NCBI GenBank assembly: GCA_013002305.1
Contig: JABDKG010000094.1
Location: 1 to 64,000 of the forward strand
Reading direction: 5' to 3'
Length of the DNA stretch: 64,000 nucleotides
DNA from: Hellea sp.
GTDB taxonomy: Bacteria > Pseudomonadota > Alphaproteobacteria > Caulobacterales > Maricaulaceae
Below, piece by piece: positions 25,952 to 33,960 of the stretch (the first letter of the stretch is position 1; the number at the start of each line of letters is the position of its first letter). The position numbers and the translations under genes were made by a program. The notes beneath the pieces were generated by a model, which was not told the DNA's origin, did not search any database, and was given only the letters and a program-made list of their open reading frames with translations.

Positions 25952-26066
25952 CGCTTGGCACAGCGGCGCGCAATCGCAAATTTCAGATTGGAGTTAAAAA
26001 TACGGACACCTAACAAGACTTACAAGGGCATTTTTCGGCGCCTGCATAAGTTTGAAATATCAATAA

Positions 26067-26082
26067 TGTTTCACGTGAAACA
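26067..26082. other. parS: Centromere site parS (first copy)
   Basis: TGTTTCACGTGAAACA is the perfect 16-bp palindromic parS consensus bound by ParB. It lies between the broken ParB-like gene and mnmG, about 21.6 kb from the predicted origin. Confidence 0.95.
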
Positions 26083-26194
26083 CAAGACAATCCATGGACA
26101 CTCCACGCGGGGACTTGCGGAACCGACTCGACTTGCTTATTTGTCGGGCCTATAGGGCGTGTGGGCCAAAAACCCGAAACGCAAATATACGCTT

Positions 26195-28066
26195 ATGAGT
26201 AATTCTAACAAGACATATGATGTCATCGTAATTGGCGGCGGCCATGCCGGCTGCGAGGCTGCGGCCGCGTCTGCGCGGCTGGGCGCTGATACGTTGTTGC
26301 TGACCCATAAACTTGAAACTATTGGCGAAATGTCCTGTAATCCAGCCATTGGCGGGCTGGGCAAAGGCCACCTGGTGCGGGAGATTGATGCGCTGGGCGG
26401 AATTATGGGCCTGGTCGCGGACGCGTCCGGCATCCAGTTTCGCCTGCTCAACCGCTCAAAAGGCCCGGCTGTCCGGGGTCCGCGCACGCAAAGTGATCGT
26501 TATCTTTATAAGCAAGCGATGCAGGAGATCCTGTTTAATTATCCCAATCTTGAAATTAGGGCAGGCGTGGTCCAAGACCTTGTTTTAGAACGAAATATTG
26601 CCGCGGGCGTGGTGACCCGATCCGGCGCTCACTACAAAACGCCGAAGGTCATTTTGACAACCGGGACTTTTCTCAAAGGCGTTATTCACATCGGCGATCA
26701 GCGAATACCGGCCGGCCGTCACGGCGAGGCCCCGTCTATCGGCCTGTCCGATCGTTTGTACGGCGCTGGATTTCAGATGGGCCGATTAAAAACCGGGACC
26801 CCTGCCCGGCTGGCCAAAGATTCTATCGACTGGGATGCTCTTGAGCAGCAAGATGCTGATGCCAAGCCCCTGCCCTTTTCGTTTATGAACGACCGGATTG
26901 ATGTGCCGCAAATTAGCTGCGCGATAACGCATACTAATGAAAAAACCCACCGGATAATCTCGGAAAACATTGCAAAATCAGCGGTTTACGGCGGCGATAT
27001 TTCCGGCCGTGGCCCGCGCTATTGCCCGTCGATCGAAGATAAAGTTGTGCGATTTGCCGATCGGTCACGTCATCAGATATTCCTTGAGCCGGAGGGCCTG
27101 CCTGAAAATCCGGACGGCAATATTGTCTATCCCAACGGGATTTCGTCCTCCCTGCCCGAAGAGGTTCAGGACCTGTTTTTGCGCTCGATCCGCGGTCTCG
27201 AAAACTGCGTCGTCAAGCGCTACGCCTATGCGATCGAATATGATTATGTCGACCCGCGTGAGCTTTCGGCAACGCTCGAAACTCTAAAGATTTCAGGGCT
27301 TTATCTGGCTGGACAAATTAATGGCACGACCGGATATGAAGAGGCGGCCGCGCAAGGGTTGATTGCCGGATTTAATGCCGCGCTCTCGGCGCAAAGTCGC
27401 GAACCGTTCATTCTCGATCGCTCGCAAGCCTATCTCGGCGTTCTGGTCGACGATCTGATCACCAAAGGCGTGACCGAACCCTACCGCATGTTCACGTCGC
27501 GCGCCGAATACCGGCTTTTGCTCCGGGCTGATAACGCTGATCAGCGACTAACGCCTCTGGGCGAAGACATTGGCGCGATCTCACGCGATAGATCGGATCG
27601 CTATAAGGATAAAATGGCGCGCTTCAAAGCGGCTGAAGGCCTTGCGCAAAAATTATCGGCCACCCCGAATAAACTTAAAAAACAAGGCCTTAGGATTAAT
27701 CAAGACGGTGTCCGGCGCGGCGTGAAAAATCTGCTGGCCTATCCGGATATCGGGTTTGACGATCTGATTAAAGTCTGGCCAGAGCTCGCCGATATCGCGC
27801 CCGACGCGCGCGAACATCTCGAGACCGAAGCGCTTTATAGCGGCTATATTGAGCGGCAGGCCCGCGATATCGCCGCCTTTCGCCGTGATGAAGGCCGCCG
27901 CATTCCGCCCGGCCTGACCTATGACAAGGTTGGCGGTATTTCCAACGAGGTCAAAGAGAAGCTCAAAACCGTCAAGCCGGCCACACTCGGCCAAGCCGCC
28001 CGGATCGAAGGCGTCACGCCCGGCGCGCTGACGGCACTTCTAGCCCATCTCAAAAAGGCCGGATAG
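26195..28066 (+). CDS. mnmG: tRNA uridine-5-carboxymethylaminomethyl synthase MnmG (GidA)
   Basis: MnmG is the FAD/NADH-dependent partner of MnmE in wobble-uridine modification. The 623-aa product has the dinucleotide fold [10 protein letters not shown], the [26 protein letters not shown] signature, the family cysteine motifs and the C-terminal helical domain ending near [20 protein letters not shown] set the start at ATG 26195 because the family motif follows directly; a longer in-frame start at 26159 is not supported. It is flanked on both sides by perfect parS sites and followed by rsmG, parA and parB. Confidence 0.95.
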   Translation: MSNSNKTYDVIVIGGGHAGCEAAAASARLGADTLLLTHKLETIGEMSCNPAIGGLGKGHLVREIDALGGIMGLVADASGIQFRLLNRSKGPAVRGPRTQSDRYLYKQAMQEILFNYPNLEIRAGVVQDLVLERNIAAGVVTRSGAHYKTPKVILTTGTFLKGVIHIGDQRIPAGRHGEAPSIGLSDRLYGAGFQMGRLKTGTPARLAKDSIDWDALEQQDADAKPLPFSFMNDRIDVPQISCAITHTNEKTHRIISENIAKSAVYGGDISGRGPRYCPSIEDKVVRFADRSRHQIFLEPEGLPENPDGNIVYPNGISSSLPEEVQDLFLRSIRGLENCVVKRYAYAIEYDYVDPRELSATLETLKISGLYLAGQINGTTGYEEAAAQGLIAGFNAALSAQSREPFILDRSQAYLGVLVDDLITKGVTEPYRMFTSRAEYRLLLRADNADQRLTPLGEDIGAISRDRSDRYKDKMARFKAAEGLAQKLSATPNKLKKQGLRINQDGVRRGVKNLLAYPDIGFDDLIKVWPELADIAPDAREHLETEALYSGYIERQARDIAAFRRDEGRRIPPGLTYDKVGGISNEVKEKLKTVKPATLGQAARIEGVTPGALTALLAHLKKAG

Positions 28067-28095
28067 GGTGATTTTAACCGATAAACCATCAAAAT

Positions 28096-28111
28096 TGTTT
28101 CACGTGAAACA
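28096..28111. other. parS: Centromere site parS (second copy)
   Basis: A second perfect TGTTTCACGTGAAACA, extended to 20 bases of perfect symmetry (28094-28113), lies between mnmG and rsmG, 2.03 kb from the first. Confidence 0.95.
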
Positions 28112-28150
28112 ATTTGACGATAAACCGCCTGTTTAGATTTTACGCAGTCT

Positions 28151-28765
28151 ATGCCTGACTTACAACCTGATTTAACCGACAATCCGGCCATTTTGCAGGA
28201 TTTCAAGCACTGGCAGAGCCTGCTCGTGAAGTGGAATGCGCGTATAAACCTAGTGTCTGACGCCGCGATGGCCGATTTTTGGGGCCGTCACGCGCTCGAT
28301 AGCTGGCAATTATGGGATTTTGTACCGAAAACAGCGCAAACTATGCTTGATCTGGGTTCCGGAGCCGGTTTTCCGGGCATTGCCATGGCGATCGGATGTA
28401 AGAGCAGGGGCTCCGGCACCGTCGTGATGGTCGAATCTGCCGGAAAAAAGGCAAATTTCCTCCGAACTATTATCCGCGAGCTGGATCTGCCGGCGAAAGT
28501 CTGGGCCGATCGGGTCGAAAAACTCACCGCCGCGTCATTTGACTTAATTACCGCGCGCGCCTTTGCGCCGCTGCCCAAACTACTAAATTATGCACAGCCA
28601 TTTTGGGGTGAGGGCACTACCGCGCTGCTGCTAAAGGGCCAAACTGCCAAAGAAGAGTTGACCGCAGCGGCCAAACTGTGGAATTACGACGTGGAATCTT
28701 TCCCGAGTCGGTCAGATGAGAGCGGTGTGATTTTAAAACTACAGCACCTTACGCCCAAATCTTAA
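28151..28765 (+). CDS. rsmG: 16S rRNA (guanine-527-N7)-methyltransferase RsmG (GidB)
   Basis: RsmG methylates G527 of 16S rRNA using S-adenosylmethionine. The 204-aa product has the family opening LVKWNARINLVS, the HALDSWQL segment, the SAM motif I LDLGSGAGFPGIAMAI, the acidic VMVESAGKKANFLR strand, and FDLITARAFAPLPKLL. Length and order are normal. It sits between parS and parA in the conserved mnmG-rsmG-parA-parB run. Confidence 0.95.
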   Translation: MPDLQPDLTDNPAILQDFKHWQSLLVKWNARINLVSDAAMADFWGRHALDSWQLWDFVPKTAQTMLDLGSGAGFPGIAMAIGCKSRGSGTVVMVESAGKKANFLRTIIRELDLPAKVWADRVEKLTAASFDLITARAFAPLPKLLNYAQPFWGEGTTALLLKGQTAKEELTAAAKLWNYDVESFPSRSDESGVILKLQHLTPKS

Positions 28766-28798
28766 GCCCGGCTAACGCAAAAACAAGGCCTTACCGTA

Positions 28799-29602
28799 AT
28801 GGCTTCAACCACAGCCCCCGCCGCATCGCGGGCCCGCATCATTGCCATCGTCAACCAGAAGGGCGGCGTTGGAAAAACCACGACGACGATTAACCTCGCC
28901 GCCGCGCTCACTCTGCTCGGCAAAAAAGTTTTGCTGGTCGATATGGATCCGCAAGGCAATGCTTCGACCGGGCTGGCGATCTCCAGAAAGTTGCGGGGGG
29001 TCTCAATTTATAATGTGCTGGTCGACGGCACGTCGATCAAAGATGCGATTAAGCAGACGAGTGTTGAAAACCTTTCGATCATCCCGTCTCATATTGATCT
29101 CTCGGCCGCCGAGCTCGAGATTGGCGGGCAGGCGGGCCGCACCACCAAGCTCAAAAATGCCATGGCGCCAATCGCCCGGGACTATGATTATATCCTGATA
29201 GACTGCCCGCCGGCGCTTGGCCTGCTGACCGTCAATTCTCTCGCCGCCGCCCACTCGGCTTTCGTGCCGTTGCAATGTGAATTTTACGCGCTCGAAGGTC
29301 TATCGCAACTTCTACGGACGGTCGAAATGGCCAAGTCTACGATCAACCCGGACCTCGTCATAGAGGGGGTCATGCTGACCATGTATGACAAGCGAAATCG
29401 CCTGTCCGGACAGGTCGCTGCCGACGTCAAAAAACATCTTGGCCGGGCGGTTTTTAAAACCATCATTCCGCGCAATGTCCGGATCGCTGAAGCGCCGTCA
29501 TTTGGTCAGCCCGTGATGATGTATGATCCTGAATGCGCCGGTGCCAAAGCCTACATGGCACTCGGACGAGAGCTGCTAAGACGGCACGATAAACGTAAGT
29601 AA
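28799..29602 (+). CDS. parA: Chromosome-partitioning ATPase ParA
   Basis: ParA is the DNA-binding ATPase whose gradient moves ParB-parS complexes apart. The 267-aa product has the deviant Walker A motif KGGVGKTT at residues 21-28, the VDMDPQGNAST switch, the Walker B DYILIDCPPALG and the C-terminal NVRIAEAPSFGQPV segment. The short N-terminus without an HTH fits chromosomal (type Ib) ParA. parB follows 15 bases later. Confidence 0.96.
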   Translation: MASTTAPAASRARIIAIVNQKGGVGKTTTTINLAAALTLLGKKVLLVDMDPQGNASTGLAISRKLRGVSIYNVLVDGTSIKDAIKQTSVENLSIIPSHIDLSAAELEIGGQAGRTTKLKNAMAPIARDYDYILIDCPPALGLLTVNSLAAAHSAFVPLQCEFYALEGLSQLLRTVEMAKSTINPDLVIEGVMLTMYDKRNRLSGQVAADVKKHLGRAVFKTIIPRNVRIAEAPSFGQPVMMYDPECAGAKAYMALGRELLRRHDKRK

Positions 29603-29617
29603 AACAAAAGGTTAACC

Positions 29618-30706
29618 ATGGCCAAGACCAAAAAAACTACCAAGTCAACACCGCCCAAACGCGGGCTGGGCAGGGGGCTGTCCGCCCTAATGGAAGATGT
29701 TGGCATGGAGACCATCATCGAGAAAACGGCCGACCCAAAAGCCGTACCAAAATCTAAGGCAAAACCGAAATCAACCCCCAAATCCAAACGCAAGACAACC
29801 GCCAAATCTCCGCCGAAAACGACGGCTAAAACCAAGCCCAAAACCAAGCCAAAAACGACCCCTAAAAAGCCCCCCCAAACCACGGCCGAAAAATCCATCA
29901 ACCATGTCGCCATGGATCAGCTCACCCGTAACCCGGATCAGCCGCGGCGCTATTTCGACAGCGCGCTTTTGGACGAGCTCGCCGCCTCCATAAAAGATAA
30001 AGGCGTGCTGCAGCCAATTCTCGTACGCCCGCTCCCGAAGAGCGTCAAAGGCAAGATCGGCCGCTCGAAAAAACCGGCCTATCAGATCATAGCCGGGGAG
30101 CGCCGTTGGCAGGCCGCGATCCAGGCCGGGCTGACGACGATCCCGGTTTTCGTCCGCGAAATCACCGACCGCGAAGCGCTCGAAATTGGCGTTGTTGAAA
30201 ATGTCCACCGCGCTGATCTTAATCCGATGGAAGAGGCGCTGGCCTATAAATCCTTGCTGACCCAGTTTAAACGTACCCAGGAAGATGTCGCCGGCGCGGT
30301 CGGAAAATCCCGTCCCTATATTGCCAATATGCTTCGGCTCTTAACCCTGCCATCCGCGGTTCAGTCCTATCTGGCCGAAGGCAAGATCAGCACCGGCCAC
30401 GCCCGCGCCATCATCGCCGCGCCCGACCCCGAAGCGCTCGCCAACGCCATCGTCGACAAAGATCTGTCCGTCCGCGACGCCGAGAGCTGGGTGCGCCGGC
30501 TCAAACAATCAGACAACGCCCCGGCGCTCGAAAAAGCCATAAAAGAACAAAAATCCGCCGACATTCGTCACGTGGAAAAGCAAATTGAAGATGTACTCGG
30601 CCTAAAAGTCGATTTGCGCCACAAGGGTAGGGGCGGCGAGCTTCGCCTTAAATATAAAAGCAATGATCAGCTTGAGGGGTTGATTGCGAAGCTGGTAAAG
30701 GGGTAG
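29618..30706 (+). CDS. parB: Chromosome-partitioning protein ParB
   Basis: ParB is the CTP-dependent clamp that loads at parS and spreads. The 362-aa product begins with the ParA-stimulating RGLGRGLSALM segment (15-25), then an unusually long Lys/Pro/Thr tract (45-92), then the CTPase domain with GERRW at 160-164 and ENVHRADLNP at 194-203. The parS-reading HTH is at about 224-262, and the dimerisation domain is at the end. The tract lengthens the flexible N-terminus beyond the usual ~290-300 aa total and could bind DNA or ParA non-specifically; that is inference. Confidence 0.95.
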   Translation: MAKTKKTTKSTPPKRGLGRGLSALMEDVGMETIIEKTADPKAVPKSKAKPKSTPKSKRKTTAKSPPKTTAKTKPKTKPKTTPKKPPQTTAEKSINHVAMDQLTRNPDQPRRYFDSALLDELAASIKDKGVLQPILVRPLPKSVKGKIGRSKKPAYQIIAGERRWQAAIQAGLTTIPVFVREITDREALEIGVVENVHRADLNPMEEALAYKSLLTQFKRTQEDVAGAVGKSRPYIANMLRLLTLPSAVQSYLAEGKISTGHARAIIAAPDPEALANAIVDKDLSVRDAESWVRRLKQSDNAPALEKAIKEQKSADIRHVEKQIEDVLGLKVDLRHKGRGGELRLKYKSNDQLEGLIAKLVKG

Positions 30707-30741
30707 TTTTAAAAATAATCCGAAGTGGAAGCATCATTATT

Positions 30742-31596
30742 ATGAAAACCAAGTTTTTACTCACCTTTTTTGTGGCCTTTGTGGTCAATTTTATCAGCGT
30801 TGAAGCTGGAGAAATGGAAGATGTTGAAAACAACGAAATGAGCGCCATTTCCATAGGATTAGATGGATATTTTGATTCCGATTCCAATGCCAAATTCATT
30901 TTCAAAAATGTTGAAACAGGTGAGTTATTCAAATCGAACAGGACCAAGGGTTTTTATTCATTTCAAAAATACTATCAAGCCACTATGAGCGAGTCAGAAA
31001 TTGCGCAAATTGAAAATGACATCGATAGGCAAATGCAAATGATGTTTCACCGTAAAGCCGCCGATTATAATCCGGCCAAAGATACCCCTTCGATTGTCTA
31101 TGTGCCAGCTGGAACCTATCGGCTTGTAAGCATGGAGGGTATAACAACAAACGCGTACTTTAAGCCCAAAAATATAGAAGCAGAAAAAATAGATGTTTGG
31201 TTCAACCCTATAGTCGTCAAAGAGGGTGAAATTATTCATCTAGGGTCACTCTTGGTAACGAACCCGATAAAAGTGATGAATTCCAATAGTGTCGACTTGC
31301 GGGATAAAACGGGGTACTTTTTTAGTAAAAAACGCAAGGATTATATACGTGATGTAAACTTACCGGTCGTCGGCGTCCGTGATGATAGCGAAGATGTGGC
31401 AGCTTTTATCCTTAAGAAATATCCGAGCTTGATGAGCCATTTAACAGTTGATGCTGGCAAGACGAGAATTGATCCGGCAGAATTTCAAAATAGATGGAGT
31501 AAACTAAACATTGATTACGAAAATACCTCGGAAGAAGAATTACGAAAATATTTTGATGAGATTGTTTTAAGCTTTATGGCAGTAGACGATCAATAG
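30742..31596 (+). CDS. Hypothetical secreted protein, low GC
   Basis: I do not recognise this 284-aa protein. It has a signal peptide (MKTKFLLTFFVAFVVNFISVEAG), then an acidic start (EMEDVENNEM), a predicted beta-rich middle with YVPAGTYRLVSMEG and EIIHLGSLLV, and a helical C-terminus without a membrane segment. It should reside in the periplasm or outside. Its base composition is clearly richer in A and T than its neighbours, and it lies between parB and a decayed parB 3' end, so it was probably acquired there. Confidence 0.75.
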   Translation: MKTKFLLTFFVAFVVNFISVEAGEMEDVENNEMSAISIGLDGYFDSDSNAKFIFKNVETGELFKSNRTKGFYSFQKYYQATMSESEIAQIENDIDRQMQMMFHRKAADYNPAKDTPSIVYVPAGTYRLVSMEGITTNAYFKPKNIEAEKIDVWFNPIVVKEGEIIHLGSLLVTNPIKVMNSNSVDLRDKTGYFFSKKRKDYIRDVNLPVVGVRDDSEDVAAFILKKYPSLMSHLTVDAGKTRIDPAEFQNRWSKLNIDYENTSEEELRKYFDEIVLSFMAVDDQ

Positions 31597-31608
31597 GAAT
31601 AAAGAATC

Positions 31609-31708
31609 CGATTGCCTCTGCCTCGATACGGCCCACGGTTATGCATCACAGTGCGAGCATGACGCATTGCAGGCGTTAAGTAACCGAGCGGCTTCCTATA
31701 GGCAATCG
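31609..31708. repeat. 100-bp palindromic element with 9-bp terminal inverted repeats
   Basis: CGATTGCCT (31609-31617) and AGGCAATCG (31700-31708) are perfect inverted repeats. Inside them CGGTTA (31636-31641) faces TAACCG (31681-31686), and further short pairings occur. It could be a MITE-like element or a large hairpin. No clear target duplication is visible, and no second copy was seen in the window. Confidence 0.45.
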
Positions 31709-31736
31709 TTGTAAACACCAGTCCTATCAGCCACGG

Positions 31737-31972
31737 CTGTCTGTGCGCAAGGTCGAGATGATGGCGCGGCGCCTGAAATACAGCGAGAGGACGGATGCCT
31801 GCCGCGCGCGACCGCCGTCCCCAATGTCGCCAGGGTCGAGTAAATATTAGAAGATAAGCTCGGCTTGAAAGTCGAGGTACGGGACTGGGCCGGGCGGGGC
31901 GTGCTGCAGCTTAAATATCGCTCGCGCGAACAGTTTGAAGATATTGTTTGGCGGTTGACGCGGCAGGTTTGA
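31737..31972 (+). pseudogene. Decayed 3' remnant of a parB gene
   Basis: The first part reads LSVRKVEMMARRLKYSERTDA, matching the ParB segment after the HTH. After a frameshift, the second part reads EDKLGLKVEVRDWAGRGVLQ followed by LKYRSREQFEDIVWRLTRQV and a stop, matching the ParB C-terminal domain. A TAA replaces the expected lysine codon just before the second part. It ends one base before the stop of the converging methyltransferase. It appears closer to a ParB like the frameshifted copy (LSVRK, RRL) than to the intact parB, but this needs alignment. Confidence 0.75.
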
Positions 31973-33259
31973 TCAGGGCGGCATATTTGAAATAGCGTGG
32001 CCGACGGCGCCGTGTTTGGAGGCGCGGCCATTGATGGGAATATTGTGTTTGGCGAGATATTCATTGCAGCGCTCGGACTGCGAATCCGCTCTGGCCGGGT
32101 CGGCGGGCTCGGTATATTTGGCGATTAACAAACCGTCTATCGTGCCGAGAATTTTATCGCGATCAATGCCAGCGTGTTGCGCGATGTCGCGGAGGCTTTG
32201 CGGGCCGTTTCTAAGCCCGGCTAAAATCGCGCGCGCGGCATCACTGTCAAAACAGAGCGACCCGCCCAGAGTTGAAACCTGTAATTCGGGCTCGAGCTCC
32301 AGATCGTCTTTGAGACGCCAATATGAGGCGAGCCGAGCTGCGGTGGCCTCTTCCGGCTCAAAGGCGAGGGCAGGGGTTTTGATGTAAATATCTCGGCGAA
32401 ACCAGCTATGGCAATAAATATCGGCGGCGATCTCGCGGGCGGCGACAGTGTCAAAGCGGTCAAGATTTTCGCTCCATATCTTCTTGTAGCAAAGATCATC
32501 GCGCAGCCGTTCATGACTGCTTTGTCCGATATAGGCGAGCTCGCGCGCGCCCAGCGCCGTGATAACATCGCCCGACCAGCAGGGCTGCGCGCCTTCGCTG
32601 AGATATTCATGGGCGAAATATTGCGGCGGGATCTGCTCGCGCACGCGCTCTAGCCACTCCCAGATTTTATCCTCGATCAGGCCGGCATCTCTTATTTGAT
32701 CCCAAGCCGCGTCAAAGCGTTCGGTTGAACTGCCGGGTTTTTCGGCGGCGACTGTACGGATCAGTGCTTGAAACGAGGCATTATCATGCCAGCCCGGAAA
32801 GACATTATAGCCGGCGCAAAAGGCGCCGCCGGGCCTCAGCAGTCTTGCCGCCAGATCGAGAAAGCTCTCGCGAACATCCGGCGTCACCCAAGATAGGACG
32901 CCCTGCGCGGTGACATAATCCGCAGTGCCGTCAATCGCATAATCAAATTCGTGAAAGCGCGCACAGACCAGACGGACATTGGTCAAGCCGAGCGCTTCCA
33001 GCACGTCCTGGCCGCGCGCAATATGATCATAACTGGCGTCAATACCGATAAAATTGCCTTGCGGGTGAGAGGCGGCGGCGAGGATCAGGCCAATGCCGTC
33101 ACCGCATCCTAAGTCGACGAGCGTAAAACTGTCCTTGCCATAACGCGGCGGCACCACACTGTGAATGGCCAGAACATTATCGATCCAGGGGACCTGAAAA
33201 TAGCGGTGCAGCAAGCTTGGATAGAGACTGTCCGTGACATATCCATCAAGCGTCGACAT
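31973..33259 (-). CDS. SAM-dependent methyltransferase with regulatory domain
   Basis: The 428-aa product has a class I methyltransferase domain (motif I FTLVDLGCGDGIGLILA near residues 44-60, then FIGIDAS, and a GVLSWV motif). A C-terminal region of about 200 residues follows, like the methyltransferase regulatory domain (PF10119-type) found with this enzyme in many proteobacteria. The substrate is unknown; peptide or protein side chains are possible. It converges on the parB remnant and shares the strand of the repeat protein upstream. Confidence 0.8.
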   Translation of the reverse strand: MSTLDGYVTDSLYPSLLHRYFQVPWIDNVLAIHSVVPPRYGKDSFTLVDLGCGDGIGLILAAASHPQGNFIGIDASYDHIARGQDVLEALGLTNVRLVCARFHEFDYAIDGTADYVTAQGVLSWVTPDVRESFLDLAARLLRPGGAFCAGYNVFPGWHDNASFQALIRTVAAEKPGSSTERFDAAWDQIRDAGLIEDKIWEWLERVREQIPPQYFAHEYLSEGAQPCWSGDVITALGARELAYIGQSSHERLRDDLCYKKIWSENLDRFDTVAAREIAADIYCHSWFRRDIYIKTPALAFEPEEATAARLASYWRLKDDLELEPELQVSTLGGSLCFDSDAARAILAGLRNGPQSLRDIAQHAGIDRDKILGTIDGLLIAKYTEPADPARADSQSERCNEYLAKHNIPINGRASKHGAVGHAISNMPP

Positions 33260-33282
33260 GAGCGCGGCTTAAGCGTGGCCGG

Positions 33283-33831
33283 CTATTTTTTAGGCTTTTG
33301 GTTTTCCTGAGCCTGGCCTTCCAAACCGTCGACCTTGATCTTTGAGGCGGTGTCAACGCCGTCAATCTCGATCTTAAAGTCAGGGCTGCGCTCTTGGTTT
33401 TTTAAGGTCGGCTCGCCTGCTTTGGTGCTTGGCGCCAGTGGCTTGTCTACACCCATGTCGATTTCGACCTTGTGATCAGGAGAGCGTTGCGACTCGCCTT
33501 CAATGTCGCCGAGCTTAAGAAAGCTATTAGAACTATCTCGCGCCTCGCCTTTTATATCACCGAGTTTGAGATAGCCGTCTGAAGCGTCTCGCGCCTCACC
33601 TTTAATATCACCGAGTTTAAGATAGCCGCTGCTGGATCTATCCGTTGACTCGCCTTTAATATCGCCCAGTTTGAGATAGGGTGTGGCCGTAGATTTGGTC
33701 GCCTGATCGTCGACGATTTTGACCGCTTCGTCTGTGGACTTTTCGGCTTCAGTGTCGGTTTGTGCCTGACTGGCAACCGCGCCGCCGAGCACGACCAGTG
33801 ACAGTCCGGATCCTAAAATAAGTTTTCGCAT
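33283..33831 (-). CDS. Periplasmic protein with tandem YLKLGDIKGE repeats
   Basis: The 182-aa product has a signal peptide ending near ASQAQ, an acidic region, and then four repeats of 17-18 residues (residues 52-113) starting YLKLGDIKGE or FLKLGDIEGE. Two related motifs follow (HKVEIDMGVD, FKIEIDGVD) and a polar tail. The repeats resemble short beta turns and could bind a ligand or polymer, but I know no family. No membrane segment is present beyond the signal. It is divergent from amn, with 129 bases between. Confidence 0.72.
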   Translation of the reverse strand: MRKLILGSGLSLVVLGGAVASQAQTDTEAEKSTDEAVKIVDDQATKSTATPYLKLGDIKGESTDRSSSGYLKLGDIKGEARDASDGYLKLGDIKGEARDSSNSFLKLGDIEGESQRSPDHKVEIDMGVDKPLAPSTKAGEPTLKNQERSPDFKIEIDGVDTASKIKVDGLEGQAQENQKPKK

Positions 33832-33960
33832 ATTTGGCCCCTTTGTTAATGCCCAGAAATTTTGCGCCTCAAAACGTCAAAAGTCAAGGCCAGCGCGCAG
33901 ACTGCTTTGTACTCGCAATTGTCACAATCCCATGATAGGCTGAGGTGAAAAGGATATATA

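Noticed and set aside
30567-30580. A GTCACGTGG sequence inside parB resembling a parS core
   Set aside because: It lacks the GTTTCACGTGAAAC arms; only the central hexamer matches, which is expected by chance.
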